The notes below the pieces were generated by a model. That model did not search any database and was not told the DNA's origin. It was given only the letters and a program-made list of their open reading frames with translations. A stretch of 11,777 nt of DNA from an uncultured Saprospiraceae bacterium. Its GTDB lineage: Bacteria; Bacteroidota; Bacteroidia; Chitinophagales; Saprospiraceae. The DNA is taken from assembly GCA_938002705.1 (NCBI GenBank), contig CALLAG010000157.1:1-11777 (forward strand). Reading direction: 5' to 3'. Position 1 is the first letter of the stretch. Each line of letters starts with the position of its first letter. Positions 6,623 to 11,777 of this stretch are shown in pieces. Position numbers and translations under genes: made by a program.

Positions 6623-9001
6623 TCAATTGTTAGAAAGGATTTCGTTTACATTTATATTACTTTGTAGTTCGTGTACATGTGTAGAGTTATAGTTGAGTTC
6701 TACTCTGATTCCTTTCAGTCCGCTCACACCTTGTAAGTCTTCTATATCAAACAGTTCAACATTATCAGTCAGGTATCCCTTAGAGGTCAAGTATTGGATA
6801 TATCGCTGCTGTTCTTTAAGGTCAGAAGCTTGTGTATATATGATGATAATTTTTCCTGGCTGAGTAATGCGTTCATCAGTACCTTTGATATGAGCTTTAT
6901 CTATTCTTTTTTTGATAATCTCATAACGGGCATTGTATGCGCCATCTATATCAAATTGCTTTTCGTCCATTCTATACTTAATCGCTAAAGTATTAGAGTA
7001 GACCATGATCAGCGATGCTATCTGAAGAGGTACTGGCAGCTGGTCCAGTCTATCGTGGTGTTCTAATTCTAATTTGCATATATTTTCAAGTTGCCATAAC
7101 CTTAGGTTTTCTAAGTAGAGTTTATTGAAGTGTATGTCAGGTGATATTGATTGTCCGACGAATATATTATGTTCTACACCATCGGTTTTATATCGCTCAA
7201 AATAATGAGGATATATTTTTTGTGCTATTTTCTGAGCAGCATCTAATCCAGAAGATAGGTGTGCATTTATAAGTTTTACAGTATCGTCATAGTCTTTTCT
7301 TTTCTCGTAGAAGATATCTCCTTGGTTATATAGTCTATCGTTGTATTCTTTTATCAATGCACTGATAGCAGGGTCACGTGATTGTAATTCATCAAAGAAT
7401 GGATGAATGTTGTCTTTAAAAAAATGTATGATTTCTTGTTCTCTACCTGCATCCATGTCTGATGTCAGCAAGTTATAGTACTTGTCTATTTCGTATATGA
7501 AATTACCTATTATCGGCATTTCTATTTTAGCATTTAGACTTTCGCAAATATGCTTTATTGCAGATAACTGATTCTTCAAGTCAGCAGCTATACCTTCATT
7601 TCTTGCTATAGAGGAGCCAGCGATATCCATCTGTCCATACAATGCTGTTAACTCATCAAATGATATTGTATCAAAACTGTAATCTATATGCTCTAAGTTG
7701 GCTATGGCTTTCTTCTCTGCCTCTTCTACAAATTTCCATTCTACTGATGCGTGAATGGAAGTAAATTCATGCTGGATTATAGATGATATATTACTTTCCC
7801 ATTCGTTGTTATATTGTTTTATAACATTGGCGCATTGGTTTTCTATTTGCTTAACTCTTATGGCATGTGTTTTATCGAACATCTCTGTTGCTACATGGCC
7901 GAATTCTAATATACCTAATAGTGTGTCTCTATTATAAAGAGGCACGGCCATATAACTCCCAAATCCCTGATCCTTTAGGGAGTTATACATACTGAAGTGT
8001 TCGTTACGATCTTGTAGTTCGTTGGTATTATTCGATATGAAAGCCTGTTTGTTAAAGAATAATTGGTTCTGACATTTGTTACACATCAGTATGTCTTTAT
8101 CTTGCTCAGTATAATCTCCTAATGCAAAACTCAGGTCTGAATCTGCAAGCCTGATAAACTTTTTTTGTTTCGAGTCATATTTTGTGAATGTTGTCTTGAC
8201 ATCTGGAATGTTAAATAATGTACTAATGTCATCATTCATCTCATCCTTCTCCATTCTGATGGCATCATTTTTCTGTGTTGCGAATAGGAGTAGCTTGTCG
8301 TTTATTCTTGCTACGGCTTCATCTAAGCTAATGTCTACAAAGCTCTTAATGCCGAACCCACTAACTTCCCAAGAATTAGGGGGGAATATTTTTTTCCAAA
8401 AGTCAACGTTGTCAATGTGCTTTTTAAATTCTTTGGCATCTTCTTTTGATATTACCGGTGCAGTTCCTACAGGTTTTATAGAAATGAAATCAGCATTATA
8501 ACTTGATTTGTAGTACTTCATAATCCCACGACTATCTGAGACTTCATATATCGGAGGAGAAGTATAACTGAATGGGATATTGTAATAATTAGCGAGTATA
8601 TAGCTACACATCATGATGTACATTGTATCTACATCATGATCTCCAAATTCTTTTTCTAATAAATCTGTTTCCGAATCAAATATTTTTTTGTAGCGATTAC
8701 TAGCGCAGAGTACTCTTGATGAAAGTGGTACGAATACTGCTTTGATTTCGTTGTTAGAAAGTGAGTGGGGAATCAGAGCTGAAGATAGATTTATTATATC
8801 TTCCCGATACTTATCTATATCTGTTGATGCTTCTATGCCTTCAGTTAACTCATCTCTGTGTTCTATAGACGATAGTATAAGTTCGACGTGTTGTTTTTCG
8901 ATGCTTAAGCCTTTCTCTATAATATTTTCAAAATTTTCGAATAGTAACTTAAAACTCAGCTTGGGTACAAATGGTTTATCTATTAAGTTGAGATCCGTCA
9001 T
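6623..9001 (-). CDS. Large GAF-domain-containing protein, function unknown
   Basis: This 792-aa, apparently soluble protein has no signal peptide or membrane segment. A GAF-like domain lies at about 225-397; its clearest part is S-Y-M-A-V-P-L-Y-N-R-D-T-L-L-G-I-L-E-F at 349-367, the usual strand-loop-strand of GAF folds. A C-x-x-C pair (C307, C310) sits before it. The C-terminal half (about 400-790) is mostly helical and charged, and I recognise no enzyme motif in it: no histidine-kinase, GGDEF, EAL, HD or cyclase residues. Long GAF proteins of this size occur widely in Bacteroidota without known function. GAF domains bind small molecules, including cyclic nucleotides and haem, or mediate dimerisation; no ligand can be assigned here. 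It is transcribed divergently from the HD-PycTM gene across 132 bp, so the two might share a control region. The ATG at 8999-9001 is a plausible start. Confidence 0.8.
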   Translation of the reverse strand: MTDLNLIDKPFVPKLSFKLLFENFENIIEKGLSIEKQHVELILSSIEHRDELTEGIEASTDIDKYREDIINLSSALIPHSLSNNEIKAVFVPLSSRVLCASNRYKKIFDSETDLLEKEFGDHDVDTMYIMMCSYILANYYNIPFSYTSPPIYEVSDSRGIMKYYKSSYNADFISIKPVGTAPVISKEDAKEFKKHIDNVDFWKKIFPPNSWEVSGFGIKSFVDISLDEAVARINDKLLLFATQKNDAIRMEKDEMNDDISTLFNIPDVKTTFTKYDSKQKKFIRLADSDLSFALGDYTEQDKDILMCNKCQNQLFFNKQAFISNNTNELQDRNEHFSMYNSLKDQGFGSYMAVPLYNRDTLLGILEFGHVATEMFDKTHAIRVKQIENQCANVIKQYNNEWESNISSIIQHEFTSIHASVEWKFVEEAEKKAIANLEHIDYSFDTISFDELTALYGQMDIAGSSIARNEGIAADLKNQLSAIKHICESLNAKIEMPIIGNFIYEIDKYYNLLTSDMDAGREQEIIHFFKDNIHPFFDELQSRDPAISALIKEYNDRLYNQGDIFYEKRKDYDDTVKLINAHLSSGLDAAQKIAQKIYPHYFERYKTDGVEHNIFVGQSISPDIHFNKLYLENLRLWQLENICKLELEHHDRLDQLPVPLQIASLIMVYSNTLAIKYRMDEKQFDIDGAYNARYEIIKKRIDKAHIKGTDERITQPGKIIIIYTQASDLKEQQRYIQYLTSKGYLTDNVELFDIEDLQGVSGLKGIRVELNYNSTHVHELQSNINVNEILSNN

Positions 9002-9038
9002 GAAGATTAGCTTTGTATTTTTATTATAATTACTTCGT

Positions 9039-9060
9039 TAGATAAGAAACGTCTTATTTA
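9039..9060. promoter_or_regulatory. Imperfect palindrome in the divergent promoter region
   Basis: The 132-bp gap 9002-9133 must hold the promoters of both the GAF gene (minus) and the HD-PycTM gene (plus). Within it, ATAAGA (9042-9047) and TCTTAT (9052-9057) are perfect inverted arms around AACG. The symmetry extends three more bases on each side, with a single G-T mismatch in DNA terms. It is a reasonable operator candidate for a dimeric regulator acting on either gene. A TATAAT-like element at 9103-9108, 25 bp before the plus-strand ATG, is a possible -10/-7 box, but no well-spaced -33 element goes with it. Confidence 0.3.
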
Positions 9061-9133
9061 GACTGAGGTTGCTTATTTTTGATTGTTCCTGCTGTAATTT
9101 ACTATAATCGCCTATTAAATTTACCATCTTACT

Positions 9134-10261
9134 ATGAATTCTGACCTAATTAATATCTCTAAGGCCGAAATAAGAAAATATTTTAACAAGGATGGTCAAG
9201 ACTATCATTGTCTTAAGCATTCTGTTCAAGTACATGATGCAGCTGTCACGATATCGAAGGTAGAAGGTATAGATGAGAAGGAAGTATTCTTATTGCAATT
9301 AGCCGCTCTGTATCATGACGTAGGTTACGCTGAGAGACCAGATGGACATGAGGAAGTGAGTGCAAGAGAGGCCGAAAAGTTTTTGCTGCAGAATAACGCC
9401 TCAGAAGAAGATATTCTCACAGTGAAGAACATTATACTCGCGACTAGAATAAATGCAAATCCCACCACAAAGCTCGAGAAAATAATAAAAGATGCAGACT
9501 TGTCCCATCTTGGTCAAAGCAACTATAATGAAGTAACTCAAAAACTAAGAAGAGAGAAGAAAGAAATGTTTAAAATAGAGCAATCAGATAAAGATTGGCT
9601 TCAAGAAAATATTGACTTCTTAGAAAATCATAAGTGGCATACTGCGGGTGCTAAGAAGCTTTATAATAAAACTAAGAAGCAGAATCTAAAGCAGCAGAAA
9701 AAAGAATTGTCAAAAATACTGAAAGACGAAAAAGCGCAGATCCCAGAGAAAGGTATAGAAACGATGTACCGTGTTGCATTAAGAAATCATAACCAACTGA
9801 GTAAAATCGCTGACAACAAGGCTAATATTATGTTGTCTATCACGACTATAATGATGTCACTGATTTTATCTTCATTAGCCCCTAAGATAGATAATAATGA
9901 GAAGCTACTTATTCCTACAATAATTATTGTATTAGTATGCCTAGTCACTATGATCTTCTCGATTTTAGCTACAAGACCTAAGGTCAGTTCTATGCCTTAC
10001 AGTCGAGAAAGTTTAGTAGGTGGCAAAATCAATATTCTGTTCTTCGGTAATTTTTTTAATATCCCTCTACAGGAATTCGAGTGGGGGATGAAGCAGTTAA
10101 TGAAAGATAAGGATCTTCTCTATAGTTCTCTATCCAAAGATCTGTATTTCTTAGGGATTGTATTAGCTAAGAAATATAGGCTATTGCAGTACGCTTATGG
10201 CGTATTTATGTTTGGATTGATATTATCAACATTTGCCTTTATATGGGCTTTCATTCAGTAA
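9134..10261 (+). CDS. HD-domain hydrolase fused to a Pycsar-type membrane effector domain (PycTM/DUF5706)
   Basis: This 375-aa protein joins two modules. Residues about 20-180 form an HD metal-dependent phosphohydrolase: H29, the H61-D62 doublet in L-Y-H-D-V-G-Y, and the later D120-A-D122 are the expected metal ligands, so the site looks intact. A lysine-rich helical linker (about 175-205) follows. Residues about 210-375 match the Pycsar effector membrane domain: R-N-H-N-Q-L-S-K-I-A-D-N-K-A-N-I-M-L, then predicted membrane helices at about 231-249, 258-278 and 351-374. In Pycsar anti-phage systems a cyclase (PycC) makes cCMP or cUMP, which triggers PycTM to damage the membrane. HD-PycTM fusions are found in Bacteroidota chromosomes, and what the HD part acts on is not established to my knowledge. 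No cyclase is visible in this window. The ATG at 9134 puts the HD fold close to the N-terminus, as expected. The downstream lipoprotein gene follows after 11 bases and is probably co-transcribed. Confidence 0.87.
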   Translation: MNSDLINISKAEIRKYFNKDGQDYHCLKHSVQVHDAAVTISKVEGIDEKEVFLLQLAALYHDVGYAERPDGHEEVSAREAEKFLLQNNASEEDILTVKNIILATRINANPTTKLEKIIKDADLSHLGQSNYNEVTQKLRREKKEMFKIEQSDKDWLQENIDFLENHKWHTAGAKKLYNKTKKQNLKQQKKELSKILKDEKAQIPEKGIETMYRVALRNHNQLSKIADNKANIMLSITTIMMSLILSSLAPKIDNNEKLLIPTIIIVLVCLVTMIFSILATRPKVSSMPYSRESLVGGKINILFFGNFFNIPLQEFEWGMKQLMKDKDLLYSSLSKDLYFLGIVLAKKYRLLQYAYGVFMFGLILSTFAFIWAFIQ

Positions 10262-10272
10262 CCAATTATCTG

Positions 10273-11193
10273 ATGTCAATGAGAATAGTCGTTTTTGTAT
10301 TAAGTGTATTAGTATATAGTTGTAGCCCTGGAGCCGGTCCTGAGCCTGCAGTGACGTCGAGTATCGATAAGGTCAAGTCATTGTCAGAAGCGGGTTCTTA
10401 TAACTTACAGTCGCCTGACTCTACTTTTATATTAGATTCTGATCTTAAAGAGATTTCTGGATTAGCATATGACAGTTCTGATAATACATTAATAGCAGTG
10501 GATGACGAGAGCGGATATTATTATCACTTAAGTGTAGATGATGGTAAGGTAATACGGAAAGTCAAATTTCATAAGAAAGGGGATTATGAAGCTATAGCAT
10601 ATCTGGAATCTAAAGTGGTTGTAGCTAAGAGTTCTGGTAACTTATATATGAATAGCGATAGTTCTGCTAATTCTATAGTGCTTAAGAATCAACTTAAGAG
10701 TAAGAATGATGTAGAGGGCTTAGTGTATGTTGCTGATGATAATAGTCTGCTTATCGCTTGCAAGGGCTCTATGATGGAGCAAGGTGATAATAAGAATGCT
10801 AAGGGTATATATAAATATTCTCTTAGAGATAATGTGCTGAGTGATGAGCCGTATCTCATTATTCCTATAGACGATATAGAGGCTTTCATTATATCTAAGA
10901 TGGAATCAAAATCTAAATTCGCCCTTAAGAAGATCACTAATAGGCTAAGGAACTTTGCACCATCAGGTATCGCTATACATCCATCTGATAAGGATATGTA
11001 TATCATATCTGCAAGGGGAAGTATCCTCGTCATATATGACCAATATCTTAAGCTTAAGGATGTTGTATTACTCAATGATAAGACAGTCCCTCAGCCAGAG
11101 GGTATATGCTTTGATGATAATACCAACCTTTATATCTCTACAGAGGGACAAGGATTTTCTGGTAAAATATTTAAGTATCTCGCTATAGACTAA
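10273..11193 (+). CDS. Predicted lipoprotein with SdiA-regulated-type beta-propeller domain
   Basis: From the ATG at 10273 this is 306 aa. A hydrophobic signal (M-R-I-V-V-F-V-L-S-V-L-V-Y-S-C) ends at Cys17, a likely lipidation site although Tyr at -2 is not ideal. A longer reading from 10243 (316 aa) overlaps the upstream gene by 19 bp and puts a polar extension before the signal, so I prefer 10273 or the next ATG at 10279. The rest is a propeller-like fold with repeated blades: E-I-S-G-L-A-Y-D, G-D-Y-E-A-I-A-Y, N-D-V-E-G-L-V-Y, A-P-S-G-I-A-I-H-P and Q-P-E-G-I-C-F-D. The recurring Glu-containing blade starts are typical of SdiA-regulated (PF06977) and related phytase/esterase-like proteins. 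Despite the family name, no link to SdiA is implied. It probably sits on a membrane facing the periplasm or outside. The ligand or activity is unknown. Close spacing suggests an operon with the HD-PycTM gene. Confidence 0.82.
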   Translation: MSMRIVVFVLSVLVYSCSPGAGPEPAVTSSIDKVKSLSEAGSYNLQSPDSTFILDSDLKEISGLAYDSSDNTLIAVDDESGYYYHLSVDDGKVIRKVKFHKKGDYEAIAYLESKVVVAKSSGNLYMNSDSSANSIVLKNQLKSKNDVEGLVYVADDNSLLIACKGSMMEQGDNKNAKGIYKYSLRDNVLSDEPYLIIPIDDIEAFIISKMESKSKFALKKITNRLRNFAPSGIAIHPSDKDMYIISARGSILVIYDQYLKLKDVVLLNDKTVPQPEGICFDDNTNLYISTEGQGFSGKIFKYLAID

Positions 11194-11495
11194 GAGTTAT
11201 AGCTTAGGTTTAATGCTTACAAGCAATGTATTGGTTCTAATTAGCTCACCTTTCTTACCGTCAAGCATTTTTTGTAAAGACACAACTATTGATAATAGGC
11301 AATCGAGATTTGATACCTTGCTATAGATTTAAAAATATAAATGAATTTATGATAAAAATAATTCTCGTCTCTTAGTATTAGGGGGTTATATATGTAAGTC
11401 TAAGGTTATTAATAACTTAGGGATAAGAAGTCCTTGTCCGGATATTTTCAGCATATAATATTTGTCATTTTTTTAGTTATTATTTGCTTGTCAGC
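11194..11495. other. Non-coding stretch after the lipoprotein gene
   Basis: I see no convincing reading frame on either strand and no tRNA or rRNA. No clear hairpin-plus-T-run follows the lipoprotein stop, so transcription may continue to the terminator at 11555. The notable element is the palindrome at 11400-11420, listed separately. The stretch is very AT-rich and could hold promoters for the repeat element that follows. Confidence 0.5.
11400..11420. promoter_or_regulatory. Near-perfect 21-bp palindrome
   Basis: The 12-bp core GTTATTAATAAC (11405-11416) is a perfect palindrome. It is flanked by CTAA (11400-11403) and TTAG (11417-11420), which are also complementary, with one unpaired G (11404). 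With no loop it would be a poor RNA hairpin but a good site for a dimeric DNA-binding protein. It lies 92 bp before the first terminal repeat copy. The function is inferred only. Confidence 0.35.
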
Positions 11496-11588
11496 ATAGG
11501 GGTATATTGTCGTATTACTGTCTATATATCAAAGGGTGTTATTAAAGGTATTTTAAAAAAGCGTTCCACTTAAAGAAGTGAGACGCTT
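11496..11588 (+). repeat. Terminal direct repeat, copy 1
   Basis: The segment 11512-11588 is identical over 77 bp to 11701-11777. A 9-bp match (ATAGGGGTA, 11496-11504 and 11685-11693) extends the similarity upstream at the same 189-bp offset, separated from the identical block by 7 mostly different bases. The repeat ends in a terminator hairpin. It has no plausible open reading frame. A small transcribed RNA with its own terminator is one reading; a duplicated terminator region is another. Confidence 0.9.
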
Positions 11589-11593
11589 TTTTT
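11555..11593 (+). terminator. Rho-independent terminator (bidirectional), copy 1
   Basis: The hairpin at 11559-11588 pairs AAGCGTTCCACTT with AAGTGAGACGCTT around an AAAG loop, with one G-T pair and one mismatch. It is followed by a 7-T run (11587-11593) and preceded by six A's (11555-11560). The A-run makes it work in principle on both strands. It is the first strong terminator after the lipoprotein gene and may end that transcript as well as any RNA from the repeat. Confidence 0.85.
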
Positions 11594-11684
11594 GTGTCCG
11601 TACACGATCATTGAGTAACGAATAGTGTGTGATAGTAAGAAAATTGACAAAATGATAAAAAAGTAAAAAATAATTTGATGCTCG

Positions 11685-11777
11685 ATAGGGGTAAGGGGCA
11701 GTATTACTGTCTATATATCAAAGGGTGTTATTAAAGGTATTTTAAAAAAGCGTTCCACTTAAAGAAGTGAGACGCTT
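11685..11777 (+). repeat. Terminal direct repeat, copy 2 (cut by the window edge)
   Basis: This is the second copy of the element, 189 bp after the first. The 77 bases 11701-11777 match copy 1 without a difference, and the match is still running when the sequence ends. The 112 bases between the identical blocks (11589-11700) are not repeated elsewhere in the window apart from the ATAGGGGTA segment. They contain a Bacteroidota promoter-like pair, TTG at 11644-11646 and TAATTTG at 11671-11677, with wider spacing than usual. Confidence 0.9.
11744..11777 (+). terminator. Rho-independent terminator, copy 2 (T-run beyond the edge)
   Basis: The hairpin 11748-11777 is identical to that of copy 1, with the preceding A-run at 11744-11749. 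The window ends at the last pair of the stem, so the T-run is only begun here. It is called by identity with the first copy. Confidence 0.7.

Noticed and set aside
8184..8501. 105-codon open frame on the plus strand opposite the GAF gene
   Set aside because: It lies wholly antisense to a well-supported long gene, has no recognisable domain, and its composition mirrors the opposite strand.
6623..9001. The GAF protein as the missing cyclase of a Pycsar system
   Set aside because: No class III nucleotidyl cyclase or other cyclase catalytic residues could be found; only the GAF-like segment is recognisable.
10689..11075. 128-codon open frame on the minus strand inside the lipoprotein gene
   Set aside because: It is Ser/Leu-rich as expected for the reverse reading of a beta-propeller gene, shows no motif, and lies fully within a gene with clear family motifs.
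3104..11235. Similar TTACAAGCA-TGTAT words near 3111 and 11217
   Set aside because: About 15 bases with one difference in two AT-rich gaps is compatible with chance. The contexts differ and no further copies were noticed.
11496..11777. CRISPR array or integron attC sites as an explanation of the terminal repeat
   Set aside because: There are only two copies, the repeat is far longer than a CRISPR repeat, no cas gene or integrase is present, and the inverted arms form a standard terminator with flanking A- and T-runs.

Overview
The window looks like a chromosomal segment of an AT-rich member of the Bacteroidota. The evidence is the DUF3276/PUR-family protein (a Bacteroidota hallmark), the multi-unit helix-hairpin-helix protein coupled to a ComEC, the ExbD subtype, the HD-PycTM (DUF5706) fusion, and the lack of clear Shine-Dalgarno sequences with two non-ATG starts (GTG and TTG). 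I cannot place it below phylum with confidence; a Saprospiria-like or flavobacteria-like lineage would fit.

Layout. From 66 to 9001 every gene is on the minus strand. In transcription order (right to left) they are: a 792-aa GAF-domain protein (9001-6623); comEC (6444-4396) overlapping by ATGA with a membrane-anchored protein of four helix-hairpin-helix units (4399-3179); an MsbA/MdlB-type ABC exporter half-transporter (3050-1248); a DUF3276 nucleic-acid-binding protein (1132-674); and an ExbD/TolR-type energy-transduction subunit (569-66). A 132-bp divergent intergenic region (9002-9133) separates these from two plus-strand genes. The first is an HD hydrolase fused to a Pycsar-type membrane effector domain (9134-10261). 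The second, 11 bases downstream, is a predicted lipoprotein with an SdiA-regulated-type beta-propeller (10273-11193). The last ~580 bases have no convincing gene but carry two copies of a terminator-bearing element spaced 189 bp apart.

Function. comEC and its HhH partner are the only clear functional unit: uptake of single-stranded DNA through the inner membrane with an anchored DNA-binding protein. The HD-PycTM gene resembles a defence effector, but no nucleotide cyclase is visible here, so it is an orphan on this evidence. The remaining genes look like housekeeping or conserved accessory functions.

Most noteworthy non-coding signals. (1) A perfect 12-bp inverted repeat buries the exbD start codon, with a second perfect hairpin just upstream. 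(2) The 3'-terminal repeat is identical for exactly 77 bp and stops at the window edge. This suggests both a tandem small-RNA/terminator array and an assembly-graph junction, so copy number beyond the edge is probably unresolved.
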